The translations under genes were made by a program, and so were the position numbers. Positions 21,315 to 32,773 of a stretch of 64,000 nucleotides of DNA are shown piece after piece. Positions within the stretch are counted from its first letter, which is position 1. Each line of letters begins with the position of its first letter. Source of the stretch: PFJX01 sp044227325 (lineage in GTDB: Bacteria > Pseudomonadota > Gammaproteobacteria > Burkholderiales > Thiobacillaceae). The notes beneath the pieces are model-generated. The model searched no databases. It saw only the letters and a program-made list of their open reading frames with translations, and had not been told where the DNA came from. Location: the NCBI GenBank assembly GCA_044227325.1, contig JBGAFI010000003.1:1-64000 (forward strand), given 5' to 3'.

Positions 21315-22930
21315 TACTTGCCCGCCACCAGGCTCAGGGCCACCGCTTCCGCCACCTTGATGCCGTCCACCGCCGCCGACAGGATGCCGCCCGCGTAGCC
21401 CGCGCCCTCGCCCGCCGGATACAGGCCGCGCGTGTTCAGGCTCTGGTAGTCCTCGCCCCGGGTGATGCGGATGGGCGAGGAAGTGCGCGTCTCGACGCCG
21501 GTCAGCACCGCGTCGTCCATGGCGAAGCCCTTGATCTGCTTGTCGAAGGCCGGCAATGCCTCGCGGATGGTGGCGATGACGTAATCGGGCAGGCAGGCGG
21601 ACAGGTCGGTCCAATGCACCCCCGGCGTGTAGGAGGGAATCACCGAGCCCGGCCCGGTGGAAGGCCGGCCGGCGAGAAAATCCCCCACCTTCTGCGCCGG
21701 CGCCGCGTAGGTGCCGCCGCCGGCCTGGAACGCGGCGCTTTCCCACTGGCGCTGGAAATCCATGCCGGCCAGGGGATTCGCCCGCGCGTCGCCGGGAAAA
21801 TCCGCCGGCGTGACGCCGACGACGATGGCCGCGTTGGCATTGCGCTCGTTGCGGGAATACTGGCTCATGCCGTTGGTCACCACCCGCCCCTCTTCCGAGG
21901 TCGCCGCCACCACGGTGCCGCCCGGGCACATGCAGAAGCTGTAGGCGGAACGGCCGTTCGAGGCGTGGTAAACCAGCTTGTAATCGGCGGCGCCCAGGGC
22001 CGGGTCGCCGGCCTTGTCGCCGAAGCGGCAGCGGTCGATCAGGGCCTGGGGATGCTCGATGCGGAAGCCCACGGAGAATGGCTTGGGCTCGATGTGCACA
22101 CCACGCTCGCGCAGCATGCGGAAAGTATCCCGGGCGCTGTGGCCCAGGGCCAGGACGACATGGTCGGCGGCGATGCGCTCGCCGTCCGCCAGGATCACCC
22201 CGCGCACCCGGCCGTCGACGATGTCCATATCCGCCACCCGGCTCTCGAAGCGGATCTCGCCGCCCAGGCCTTCGATGGTGGCGCGCATGTGTTCCACCAT
22301 GGAGACCAGCTTGAAGGTGCCGATGTGGGGCTTGCTGACGTAGAGGATTTCCGGCGGCGCGCCCGCCTTCACGAACTCCTCCAGCACCTTGCGGCCGTGA
22401 TGATGGGGATCCTTGATCTGGCTGTAGAGCTTGCCGTCGGAGAAGGTGCCGGCGCCACCCTCGCCGAACTGCACGTTGGATTCCGGATTCAGCTTGCCCT
22501 GGCGCCACAGGCCCCAGGTGTCCTTGGTGCGCTCCCGCACCGCCTTGCCCCGCTCCAGCATGAGCGGCTTGAAACCCATCTGGGCCAGCACCAGGGTCGC
22601 CAACAGCCCGCACGGTCCGGCGCCGACCACCACGGGCCGCGATGCCAGGCGCTCCGGCGCTTGGGCGACGAACCGGTAGGCCATGTCCGGGGTGATGGCC
22701 ACGTGCTTGTCGCCGCGCAGTCGTTTGAGCGTGGCCGTCTCGTCCTTCACCGCCACGTCCAGGGTGTAGACCAGGGCGATTTCGGCGCGCTTGCGGGCAT
22801 CGTAGCCGCGCCGGAATATTTCGAAACGGATCAGGTCGCCGTCGGCGATGCCCAGGCGCTTGAGGATGGCGGCGCGCAACGCGCCTTCGGCGTGGCCGAG
22901 GGGAAGTTTGACTTCGGTTAATCGCAACAT
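21314..22930 (-). CDS. Uncharacterised FAD-dependent dehydrogenase (COG2509 type)
   Basis: A 538-residue protein. An 80-residue N-terminal alpha/beta domain precedes the FAD domain, which begins RPVVVGAGPCGLLATLVLAQMG. Family hallmarks are NPESNVQFGEGGAGTFSDGKL, the motif CMCPGGTVVAATSEEG and GLYPAGEGAGYAGGILSAAVDG. The cysteine pair in SFCMCPGG could be redox active. Function unknown. First gene of the leftward trio; the 107-base gap behind the MCP gene should contain the promoter and a hairpin (GACCGG at 23000 region with CCGGTC). Confidence 0.92.
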   Translation of the reverse strand: MLRLTEVKLPLGHAEGALRAAILKRLGIADGDLIRFEIFRRGYDARKRAEIALVYTLDVAVKDETATLKRLRGDKHVAITPDMAYRFVAQAPERLASRPVVVGAGPCGLLATLVLAQMGFKPLMLERGKAVRERTKDTWGLWRQGKLNPESNVQFGEGGAGTFSDGKLYSQIKDPHHHGRKVLEEFVKAGAPPEILYVSKPHIGTFKLVSMVEHMRATIEGLGGEIRFESRVADMDIVDGRVRGVILADGERIAADHVVLALGHSARDTFRMLRERGVHIEPKPFSVGFRIEHPQALIDRCRFGDKAGDPALGAADYKLVYHASNGRSAYSFCMCPGGTVVAATSEEGRVVTNGMSQYSRNERNANAAIVVGVTPADFPGDARANPLAGMDFQRQWESAAFQAGGGTYAAPAQKVGDFLAGRPSTGPGSVIPSYTPGVHWTDLSACLPDYVIATIREALPAFDKQIKGFAMDDAVLTGVETRTSSPIRITRGEDYQSLNTRGLYPAGEGAGYAGGILSAAVDGIKVAEAVALSLVAGK

Positions 22931-23037
22931 GTCTGCCGGCTTCGCTCTAAGCGCCTGTTTCGGTTGCCGGCGGGCGGCGCGGGTGCGCCCTCTCTCCGAC
23001 CGGCCCGCTCACGGACCGGTCTTGGCCCGGGAGCGGA

Positions 23038-24165
23038 TCAGGATTTTAGCCCGGCGCAGAGGATGCTCGGGTCGTTACTGCCGCTGGAGGCCATGGTTTC
23101 CAGGTTGCGCAGCACCAGCATGCTGGCCGCCTCCATTTTGCCCAGCTCCTGCAGGCCGGCGAACTGATTGCCGGCGCGGAACTGGCGCACCGCGTCCACG
23201 CCATGGTGGTGGACTTCGATGTGGGGCGGCTCCACCCCGTTGTAACCGGGCAGCTTGGAAAAACACTGCTTGCCGTCGCCTTCGTAGTACCACTTGCCCA
23301 GCCGGCAGTTGGTGTGGCTCGCGAAATCGGCATCCGTCTTCTCGGACAGGCCGAGAAATACCTTGTAGATCTCCATCTTGAACACCAGATGGTCCACCTT
23401 CGCGGTTTCCACGAAACTGCGCAGCGCGCTGGCGGCGATGGTGCCGATCATCTTGTTGGACATGTCCATCAGTCCTTGCATGCCGTCGTGGGCTTTCCGG
23501 CTGTCTTCCCGGAATGCATTGGTGCGTTCCGGATCCACCTGGACCTGATCCCGCACGATCGAGGCCTCGTCCTGCACCGAGCGCACCAGCCCTGATATCT
23601 CGTCGGTGGCGCCCCGGGTGCGTTCCGCCAGCTTGCGCACCTCGTCCGCCACCACGGCGAAGCCGCGGCCGAACTCCCCGGCCCGAGCCGCCTCGATGGC
23701 GGCATTGAGGGCGAGCAGGTTGGTCTGGTCGGCGATCTCCTTGATCAGCTTGACGATGCCTTCCACTTCGCCGATGCGGTCATGGAGTTTCTCGACGGCG
23801 ATGGCGGTATCGTTGAGGCGTTCGGTGAAACCGATCAGGTTGTCCGCCATCCGGTTGATCAGCCCCAGGTTGTCGCCCACCGCATGGCAACTGTTCACCA
23901 CCTGATCCGTCTCGCCCTTCATGACGTGGGCCAAGGCCGCCAGGGAGGCCTGGGACTCCTTCACGGAATCGCTGAAACTGCCGATGTGCTGGGTCAATCC
24001 TCGGAAAAGGTCGCACTGGTCGTTCGCGCTTCTCTGTCCGGATTCCGCGTTGTCCGCGGCCGCCCTGGCCGCTTCCAGTTCCCGATGGAGGCGGGTGTTT
24101 TCAGATTCCAAGGTGGCAAGCTTTTCTACGAGTGCCGATTTTTGTTCTTTGGATTTGATGAACAT
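23038..24165 (-). CDS. Soluble methyl-accepting chemotaxis protein with CZB domain
   Basis: A 375-residue chemoreceptor without membrane segments. A coiled coil (residues 1-60) leads to the signalling domain with the canonical tip IADQTNLLALNAAIEAARAG and FAVVADEVRKLAERT. The C-terminal CZB domain has the zinc ligands in order: His in KVDHLVFKMEIYK, Cys in HTNCRLGKWYYEGDG, and His residues in HIEVHHHGVDAV. CZB domains bind zinc and respond to hypochlorous acid or metal. Start at ATG 24165 because of AGAGAGG just upstream; a longer reading from 24270 adds a tail without a binding site. Orphan gene: no che operon nearby. It may be part of a zinc theme in this region. Confidence 0.93.
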   Translation of the reverse strand: MFIKSKEQKSALVEKLATLESENTRLHRELEAARAAADNAESGQRSANDQCDLFRGLTQHIGSFSDSVKESQASLAALAHVMKGETDQVVNSCHAVGDNLGLINRMADNLIGFTERLNDTAIAVEKLHDRIGEVEGIVKLIKEIADQTNLLALNAAIEAARAGEFGRGFAVVADEVRKLAERTRGATDEISGLVRSVQDEASIVRDQVQVDPERTNAFREDSRKAHDGMQGLMDMSNKMIGTIAASALRSFVETAKVDHLVFKMEIYKVFLGLSEKTDADFASHTNCRLGKWYYEGDGKQCFSKLPGYNGVEPPHIEVHHHGVDAVRQFRAGNQFAGLQELGKMEAASMLVLRNLETMASSGSNDPSILCAGLKS

Positions 24166-24208
24166 CGCGAGCCTCTCTTCTACGTGACGACTGTGTTGGA
24201 ATATCGAC

Positions 24209-24223
24209 GTTTCTAGTAGAAAC
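24209..24223. promoter_or_regulatory. Perfect inverted repeat upstream of the chemoreceptor gene
   Basis: GTTTCT-AGT-AGAAAC lies 44 bases before the MCP start; a second inverted pair AACTTAA (24221-24227) and TTAAGTT (24240-24246) overlaps it. The area is clearly AT-richer than its surroundings, fitting a promoter/operator. No known regulator consensus was recognised. Confidence 0.45.
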
Positions 24224-24384
24224 TTAATAGGGAATACACTTAAGTTGTTATTACTACCCTTTGATTTCATTCATTTATCAAGGCCGGGTAAGATGTCGGC
24301 CCAACATTCGGGCAGTCTTCGCCGCGGCGCTTGCCTCAATCCCATACCATCCACGCCGCCTCGAGCCGCCCGTATTTCCCCCAA

Positions 24385-24657
24385 ATGAATCCGCCCTTCA
24401 TCCCCGACCTGATCGGCTACGGCGCCGCCGCCCTGACCACCGCCGCCTTCGTGCCCCAGGCCGTCAAATCCTGGTCGACCCGGGATCTGTCCGGCATCTC
24501 CCTGTCCATGTACAGCCTGTTCACCCTGGGTGTCGGGCTGTGGTTGATCTATGGGATTTTCATCGGCAGTTGGCCGGTGATTCTGGCCAATGGCATCACG
24601 CTGGCCCTCGCCGGATTGGTGCTCGCCTTGAAACTACGGCATGCCTTGCGTAAGTAA
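24385..24657 (+). CDS. SemiSWEET family transporter
   Basis: A 90-residue protein with three membrane helices and the PQ-loop/MtN3 signature FVPQAVKSWSTRDLSGISL, matching bacterial SemiSWEETs, which dimerise to carry sugars by facilitated diffusion. The conserved Pro-Gln and the SLSMYSLFTLGVGLWLIYG helix are intact. Start at ATG 24385. Substrate cannot be told. It is the only rightward gene in this stretch and converges with the phosphatase gene nine bases away. Confidence 0.92.
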   Translation: MNPPFIPDLIGYGAAALTTAAFVPQAVKSWSTRDLSGISLSMYSLFTLGVGLWLIYGIFIGSWPVILANGITLALAGLVLALKLRHALRK

Positions 24658-24666
24658 GTCCTAACT

Positions 24667-25203
24667 TTACCAGTCCAGGCAGAGCCAACCGCAATTGGCG
24701 ATGGCGCCTCGCGCCGCCTCTTCCGGCGGTCTCCCGGCCAACGCGGCCGCGGCCAGGATAGGATTTTCATGGGACACCGCGAGAATCACCGCCTCCGGAT
24801 TCCGTCCGGCGGTTTCGTCGAGAAACCCCTGAAGCCGAGCCATCTGTTCCAGAAAGGACTCCCCCGTTTCCGGCTTGATGCGCACCGGATCGGCGCGCAC
24901 CAGTCCGTTGAAGGCCTCGACCGGTTGGCCGTCCAGGCCGGAGCGACGTTCATTGAGGCGCGCATCCACACGCAAAGGCAAAACCAGCCCCAGGCCCGCC
25001 AGGATGATTTCCGCCGTCTCGCGCGCGCGGAGAAACTGGGAGGCATAGGCATGGGAAAAGGCCACGCCGGACAAACCCGCGACCGCGGCTTCAGCCTGCC
25101 CGCGCCCGCGCGACGTCAGCCGCACCTGCTGCGCCGGATCGTCGTTGATGACGCCGGCCACGTTGGCCTCGCTTTCGCCATGGCGGACCAGATAAATCCT
25201 CAC
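24667..25203 (-). CDS. Histidine phosphatase family protein
   Basis: A 178-residue enzyme of the phosphoglycerate mutase-like superfamily. The catalytic motif YLVRHGESEAN appears at residues 4-14 and the second catalytic His in VILAVSHENPILAA near residue 147. Substrate unknown. The GTG at 25203 is chosen as start since it begins the first strand; it follows the SDR stop by five bases, so the two are co-transcribed. Confidence 0.88.
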   Translation of the reverse strand: MRIYLVRHGESEANVAGVINDDPAQQVRLTSRGRGQAEAAVAGLSGVAFSHAYASQFLRARETAEIILAGLGLVLPLRVDARLNERRSGLDGQPVEAFNGLVRADPVRIKPETGESFLEQMARLQGFLDETAGRNPEAVILAVSHENPILAAAALAGRPPEEAARGAIANCGWLCLDW

Positions 25204-25208
25204 GCGCT

Positions 25209-25892
25209 TCAGCGGTCCCCGACCGTCAGCGACAGGCCGTTGTCTTGTGGGCCGAGCGCGAGAAGATACGGCACGGCGGACTTTGCCCATTCCTCCGGCC
25301 CGGGGAACTGGCCCGCGTCGCCGCCGAAACAGGATCGCAGCATGTCGGTGTCGATGATGCCAGGCGACAGGGGAATCGCCGCCATTCCCGGGGGAAGCTC
25401 CTGGGCTAGGGCCTTGGTCAGGCCTTCCATCGCCCATTTGCTGGCGCAGTAGGCCGCCACGTTCGGATCCGTGGTCCGTCCCCAGCCGGAACTGAAATTG
25501 ACGATGACGCCGCTTCCCCGCTCGATCATGGCCGGCACGAAATGGCGCAGGACATTGGCCACGCCCTTGATGTTCACATCCACCAGCGCGCCGAACTCGG
25601 CGGCGGGAACCTGCCATAGTGGCGCGTTTCGGTTGATCAGGGCGGCGTTGTTGATCAGCAGGTCGGGAATGCCGTTCGCGCGCGCGACCGCTTCGGCCCA
25701 GACCGCGACGGCCGCGGCATCGCTCACGTCGAGAACGTCGAAGCGATGCGGCGGACCGTAAACCTTGTTCAATTCCGCGATGGCCGTAACCGAGCGGCCA
25801 CAGCCGACGACCCGATGGCCCAGGGCGATGAACGCCGCCGTCATGGCCCGGCCCAGGCCGCGCGTGACGCCGGTGATCAGAATCGTCCTCAT
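25209..25892 (-). CDS. Short-chain dehydrogenase/reductase
   Basis: A 227-residue SDR. NAD(P) binding is shown by ILITGVTRGLGRAM and LLINNAAL; the catalytic set is Ser in IVNFSSGWG, and Tyr and Lys in AAYCASKWAM. An Arg/Cys after the second strand (GCGRSV) may favour NADP. Substrate unknown. Start at ATG 25892. It sits between the ParA-like gene and the phosphatase in one leftward run. Confidence 0.92.
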   Translation of the reverse strand: MRTILITGVTRGLGRAMTAAFIALGHRVVGCGRSVTAIAELNKVYGPPHRFDVLDVSDAAAVAVWAEAVARANGIPDLLINNAALINRNAPLWQVPAAEFGALVDVNIKGVANVLRHFVPAMIERGSGVIVNFSSGWGRTTDPNVAAYCASKWAMEGLTKALAQELPPGMAAIPLSPGIIDTDMLRSCFGGDAGQFPGPEEWAKSAVPYLLALGPQDNGLSLTVGDR

Positions 25893-25927
25893 GGTCGGAT
25901 CCCCCCGTTCATCGGCGGTCGCGCCGA

Positions 25928-26623
25928 TCAAACATCGAGGGAATCGAAGGCTTCATAGCAGTTGTTGAGCCAGATCTTCACGCGCCGCCGCTCCAGCATG
26001 CCCAACCCGGCGCCCGCGCTGTCCGGCGCATTCACCGCGGCCCAGAAACTGGTGTTGTGGGCGTCGAGCTTCTGCATGGTCGTATCCTGCAGGCGCCGGA
26101 TGCCGATCACCCGGGCGCCGAGTTCCCGCGCCCTCGGCAGCAAATCGGCGGCGTCCAGGATATCGAAACGCTCACCGCGAACCTCGTTGAGCACCAGGTT
26201 CAAGCGCAAGCGGTCGCCGAATTGGTCGAGCAACTGGCGCAACAAATCCACGGAATCCCGGCCCGAATCCATGACATGCCAATAAACCAGGGACATGCCG
26301 AGTTCGTCGCTCATATCCAGCAAACCGGAATCCTCGATCCAGCGCACCAGGAACTGGTGGGTCTGTGCGGCCAGGTCCACCAGGATGCGCCGCTCGGGTT
26401 CCGCCACCGCGGCCTCGACGATGCGGTCCAGGCTTTCATAGCGGTCGACGATCACCGGCGACGCGTAGTCTCCATAGAAGCGCAGCAGGGCGCCGTGGGA
26501 TTTGTCGGTATCGAAACCGAGAAACGGCAACTCTTTGTCGATCAGGTATTGGGCCAGGAGGCGCGATACCAGGGATTTGCCGACCCCGCCTTTTTCCCCG
26601 CCGATGAAATGGAGTGTGTTCAT
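25928..26623 (-). CDS. Orphan ParA/MinD-like P-loop ATPase
   Basis: A 231-residue protein opening with the deviant Walker A HFIGGEKGGVGKSLVSRLLA, then FLGFDTDKSHGALLRFYG and ILVDLAAQTHQFLVRWIEDSG (Walker B-like). The middle and end do not match ParA or MinD closely; they recall TraL-type or CobQ-like ATPases known from plasmids and chromosomes. No ParB or target protein gene is beside it. A 281-base gene-free gap lies upstream (26624-26904), containing CGGGCC-CTATC-GGCCCG and an AT-richer part that should be the promoter. Role unknown. Confidence 0.85.
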   Translation of the reverse strand: MNTLHFIGGEKGGVGKSLVSRLLAQYLIDKELPFLGFDTDKSHGALLRFYGDYASPVIVDRYESLDRIVEAAVAEPERRILVDLAAQTHQFLVRWIEDSGLLDMSDELGMSLVYWHVMDSGRDSVDLLRQLLDQFGDRLRLNLVLNEVRGERFDILDAADLLPRARELGARVIGIRRLQDTTMQKLDAHNTSFWAAVNAPDSAGAGLGMLERRRVKIWLNNCYEAFDSLDV

Positions 26624-26904
26624 GTTTATCTCTTTCCGTGTGCAGTTATTGTGTTGGCTTCGTGTTCGCGGCGCACGGGCCCTATCGGCCCGGTCGGCGA
26701 ATATTCATTCCGGCATATTGCAAAAACGGTGCCGATTGCGTCAGCGCCGTTCGATCCCGTTCCAGCGCGCGAAAAATCAGGGGTATAAGGCGAATATGCG
26801 TGCCATTCCAAGCGGATGCGCGCTAGCCGCCGGCCTGTCGAGTGCGGGGAATGGGCAAGATTTGGGGCGGCCATGCACGATTGTGGGTCGCGTGCTCAGC
26901 GGCT

Positions 26905-27381
26905 TCACCGTACCGATTGCGAACGAATACGTTCGGCCTCCTTGCCGATCATGATTTCCAACTCGCCCAGATGCTCCTCGACTTTGCGTTGGCCCAGGCG
27001 CGCGCCCTCGACGGTCAACTCGGGCAGCTTCTGTAGAATCTTCTTGCCCACGGGCGTTTGGTAGAAGCGGGCCAGTTCCTCCAGTTCTGTCTGGGTGAAC
27101 GAGTTCGCGTAGATATCGGCCAGTTCGTTTTTGATGTTGTCGAAGCCCATGTATCTGTTCATGAATTCCAACATGACGCCCTTGTAGGGCTCAAGATTGG
27201 GATTCTTCTCCACCTCGGCCAAGGTCACCTTTTCCACGGTATTGGCCAAGTTGACGCGCATGTCCATCGCATCCAGCAGACGCAATGCCGCGTCCAACCT
27301 GCCGGTTTCGTTCGCCGCGCGGGCCTCGCCGCAGAACAAAAGCAATACCGCGCAAATACAGCTGACGACCTGCTTCGTCAC
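26905..27381 (-). CDS. DUF2059 domain-containing secreted protein
   Basis: A 158-residue protein with a signal peptide (VSCICAVLLLFCGEARA) and the DUF2059 helical core seen in NELADIYANSFTQTELEELARFYQTPVGKKILQKLPEL. Function unknown. The GTG start at 27381 is chosen because GAGGGG lies eight bases upstream; the nearest ATG is followed at once by a stop. It begins 12 bases after gyrB and is probably transcribed with it. Confidence 0.88.
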   Translation of the reverse strand: MTKQVVSCICAVLLLFCGEARAANETGRLDAALRLLDAMDMRVNLANTVEKVTLAEVEKNPNLEPYKGVMLEFMNRYMGFDNIKNELADIYANSFTQTELEELARFYQTPVGKKILQKLPELTVEGARLGQRKVEEHLGELEIMIGKEAERIRSQSVR

Positions 27382-27392
27382 GGCATTTCCCC

Positions 27393-29897
<2,505 letters not shown>

Positions 29898-29989
29898 GTG
29901 AAACCTTCTTTCGCTTGATGCGGCGGCGGCAGCCCGCCGGAACATACCGGAAGGCGCCAACCTGGCCACTGATTGCCTGATTTATTGAT

Positions 29990-31096
29990 TCAGATGCGCA
30001 TGGGCATGACCACGTAGCGGAAATTTTCCTCGCCCGCCACGGTGATCAGCAGGGAACTGGTGGGATCCCCGAAACTGCACTGGACGGCCTCCGCCGTCAG
30101 GTTGTTGAGCACGTCCTGCAGGTACTGGACGTTGAAACCGATATCCAGTGGCTCGCCGGAATAATCGATGTCCAGTTCCTCCTGGGCCTCCTCCTGCTCG
30201 TTGTTGCTGCAGGCGATGCGCAGGCTGCCGGAAGTCAGGGCGATGCGCACGCCCCGGTATTTGTCGTTGGTCAGGATCGCGGCGCGGGTCAGGGACTGGG
30301 ACAGGCGCTGGCGCTGCATGGTGAAACTCTTGTCGTGGCCGACCGGGATGACGCGCTGCCAATCCGGGAACTTGCCGTCCACCACCTTGCTGCGCAGTTC
30401 GAAATCGGGTCGGCGGAACACCACCTGGCTCTGGTTGACCTGGATATGGACCTCGTCATCGCCGTCCCCCAGCAACTTACCCAGCTCCAGCACGGTCTTG
30501 CGCGGCAGGATGACATCCACGCCCTGGGCGACTTCCTCCGCCAGATCGGTGCCGTCAACCGCGAGGCGATGGCCGTCGGTGGCGGCCACGGTCAGGCGCT
30601 TGCCCTGCACCGAGAACAGCATGCCGTTCAGATAGTAGCGGATGTCCTGAACCGCCATCGCGTACTGCACCCGGGACAACAATTGTTTGACCTTGCCTTG
30701 CGGCAGGCTGAAGGACAGCCCCTGCCCCTCGGGAATCTGGAGTTTGGGGAAATCCCGGGCCGGCAGCGTCTGCAGACTGAAGCGACTGCGTCCGGACTGA
30801 ACCTTCAGCAGTTCACCGGTGAGGTCGAGGGAGATGGGCTCCACGTCGGGCAGAGAGCGGCAGATATCCAGCAGCTTGCGCGCGGACACGGTCAGGGAGG
30901 CATCCGCCGCGCCCTGTTCCTCGGCCCAGGTACTGATCTGCAGTTCCAGGTCGGTGGCGACGAAAGCGGCTCTCCCCCCCACCACTTCCACCAGCACGTT
31001 GGAAAGGATGGGCAGGGTGTGCTTGCGTTCCACCACACCGGCCACCGCTTGCAGAGGTTTGAGCAAGGCGTCCTTGGAAGATTTCAGTACAAGCAT
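29990..31096 (-). CDS. dnaN: DNA polymerase III beta sliding clamp
   Basis: A 368-residue clamp. It opens with LKPLQAVAGVVERKHTLPILSNVL, typical of domain 1, and ends with VAGEENFRYVVMPMRI, the usual C-terminal MPMRL-like tail that closes domain 3. Processivity factor for Pol III and platform for many repair proteins. A CAGGAA site is found upstream of ATG 31096. Second gene of the leftward origin operon, 92 bases before gyrB. Confidence 0.98.
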   Translation of the reverse strand: MLVLKSSKDALLKPLQAVAGVVERKHTLPILSNVLVEVVGGRAAFVATDLELQISTWAEEQGAADASLTVSARKLLDICRSLPDVEPISLDLTGELLKVQSGRSRFSLQTLPARDFPKLQIPEGQGLSFSLPQGKVKQLLSRVQYAMAVQDIRYYLNGMLFSVQGKRLTVAATDGHRLAVDGTDLAEEVAQGVDVILPRKTVLELGKLLGDGDDEVHIQVNQSQVVFRRPDFELRSKVVDGKFPDWQRVIPVGHDKSFTMQRQRLSQSLTRAAILTNDKYRGVRIALTSGSLRIACSNNEQEEAQEELDIDYSGEPLDIGFNVQYLQDVLNNLTAEAVQCSFGDPTSSLLITVAGEENFRYVVMPMRI

Positions 31097-31294
31097 TTAT
31101 TTATTCCTGATGGTAGTAATAGGTCAGGGGAGTTCTTCCGGATAAGTGCCGAAAGTTTATCAAAATCATCGGTTTAAGCTGTGGAAAAATAGGTCGGTAA
31201 GTATGTGGATAAAAGCGGGAGGAATTGTGCATAAGTTATCCCTGGCCTTCGAAACCGCGTTTATCCCCATTGTGTCCCCGACTTGTACACAGGC
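31097..31294. other. oriC: Putative chromosomal origin oriC (dnaA-dnaN spacer)
   Basis: A 198-base gap, AT-richer than its surroundings, with a cluster of DnaA boxes on both strands: perfect TGTGGATAA (31204-31212) and TGTGCATAA (31226-31234), and single-mismatch boxes TGTGGAAAA (31180-31188), TTATCCCCA (31261-31269) and TTGTACACA (31283-31291). The AT-rich part near dnaN (31098-31125 and 31150-31185) could be the unwinding element. No comparable cluster is in the dnaA-rpmH gap. Replication start is inferred from this and from the switch in gene direction. Confidence 0.75.
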
Positions 31295-32701
31295 TTATCC
31301 CGTCAAAACCTGGATCAGCAGGTTGTAATCCTTGCGCATGGTAGCGTCGCTGGACTTGAGTTCCTCGATTTTCGCGCAGGCGTGCAGCACCGTGGTGTGG
31401 TCGCGTCCACCGAAGGATTGGCCGATCTCCGGATAGGACAGATCGGTGAGTTCCCGGGCGAGATACATGGCCATCTGGCGTGGACGGGCCAGGATGCGGG
31501 TGCGCTTCTTGGAATACATGTCGGCGACCTTGATCTTGAAGTAGTCGGCCACCGTCTTTTGGATGTTCTCGATGGAAATCTGCCGGTTCTGCACCGCAAG
31601 CAGATCTTTCAAGGCTTCCTTCGCGAGTTCCACGGAAATGCCGCGCTTGTTGAAGCGGGCGAAGGCGATGACCCGCTTCAGGGCGCCTTCCAGCTCGCGC
31701 ACGTTGGAGCGTACCTGTTTGGCGATGAAGAAGGCGGTGCCCTCGTCCAGCTCGGCTTTTTCCAAACGCGCCTTGTCCAGCAGGATGGCCACCCGCATCT
31801 CCAGTTCCGGCGGTTCCAGCATGACGGTAAGGCCCCAGCTGAAACGGGACTTCAGGCGCTCCTCGATGCCTTCCATGTCCTTCGGGAAGGTGTCGCTGGT
31901 GATGATCACCTGCTTGTGTTCCTCGATCAGGGTGTTGAAGGTGTAGAAAAACTGTTCCTGGGTGCCTTCCTTGCCGGCGAAGAACTGGATGTCGTCGATC
32001 AACAGGAGATCCAGGGAATCGTAGCGGCGCTTGAAGTCGTCGTAGGAATTGGAGCGCACGGCGCGGACCATGTCGGACACATAGCGGTCGGCATGGATGT
32101 AGCGGACCCGGGCCTTGGGGTTGTATTGGACCATGCGGTTGCCGATGGCCTGGACCAGATGGGTCTTGCCCAGCCCGACGCCGCCGTAGACGAAGAGGGG
32201 GTTGTAGCCGGCGCCGGGATTGTCCGCGACCTGTAGCGCGGCGGCACGGGCCAGATCGTTGGCCTTGCCAGGCACGAAGGTGTCGAAACTGAACAGGCCG
32301 TTGAGGCGGCTTTCATCCACGGTGACGGGTTTTTCCGGCTTGGTGGCGGTTTTTGTGGCATGTTTCGGCGCGCTTCTCGCCGGCGCCTCCGTCTGCGCGG
32401 TTTTTCTCCGGATATCCGGCTTTGCCTCGCCGTTGTCTTCGGAACTCTTGTCCGGCTGGGCGCGCTGATCCGATATCGTCAGCGATACGGAAGGGGTGTC
32501 GGTGAAAAATCCGCGCGCCAGCAGGTCGATCTGGGGCAGGAATTTATCCCTTACCCATTGGGCGACGAACCGGTTGGGCGCGTTCACCACCACACTGCCG
32601 CTACCCACCTCCACCACCAGGGGTTTGATCCAGGTGTTGAGCTGCTGGGCGTTCAGGGAACGCTCGAAATGGGCGAGACAATGGCTCCAGAAGTCGTCCA
32701 T
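31295..32701 (-). CDS. dnaA: Chromosomal replication initiator protein DnaA
   Basis: A 468-residue initiator with all four domains: domain I (1-80, FWSHCLAHFERSLNAQQLNTW), a variable charged linker (80-130), the AAA+ core with Walker A GGVGLGKT at 173-180 and Walker B LLLIDDIQFF, and the DNA-binding domain IV with the signature SFGGRDHTTVLHACAKI. Binds ATP and opens oriC. Full length for Betaproteobacteria. ATG at 32701; no strong ribosome-binding site. It diverges from rpmH across 145 bases. Confidence 0.99.
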   Translation of the reverse strand: MDDFWSHCLAHFERSLNAQQLNTWIKPLVVEVGSGSVVVNAPNRFVAQWVRDKFLPQIDLLARGFFTDTPSVSLTISDQRAQPDKSSEDNGEAKPDIRRKTAQTEAPARSAPKHATKTATKPEKPVTVDESRLNGLFSFDTFVPGKANDLARAAALQVADNPGAGYNPLFVYGGVGLGKTHLVQAIGNRMVQYNPKARVRYIHADRYVSDMVRAVRSNSYDDFKRRYDSLDLLLIDDIQFFAGKEGTQEQFFYTFNTLIEEHKQVIITSDTFPKDMEGIEERLKSRFSWGLTVMLEPPELEMRVAILLDKARLEKAELDEGTAFFIAKQVRSNVRELEGALKRVIAFARFNKRGISVELAKEALKDLLAVQNRQISIENIQKTVADYFKIKVADMYSKKRTRILARPRQMAMYLARELTDLSYPEIGQSFGGRDHTTVLHACAKIEELKSSDATMRKDYNLLIQVLTG

Positions 32702-32773
32702 GACGCAGCGGGATTTGAGGCCGGTGGGAGGGAAGCGGGCATTCTACACCGTGGATTTGGAAGCCGGAAAAGT

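Noticed and set aside
26670..26700. CGGGCC-CTATC-GGCCCG hairpin as terminator
   Set aside because: No T-run on either side and its position is upstream of the leftward ParA-like gene; left as unexplained.
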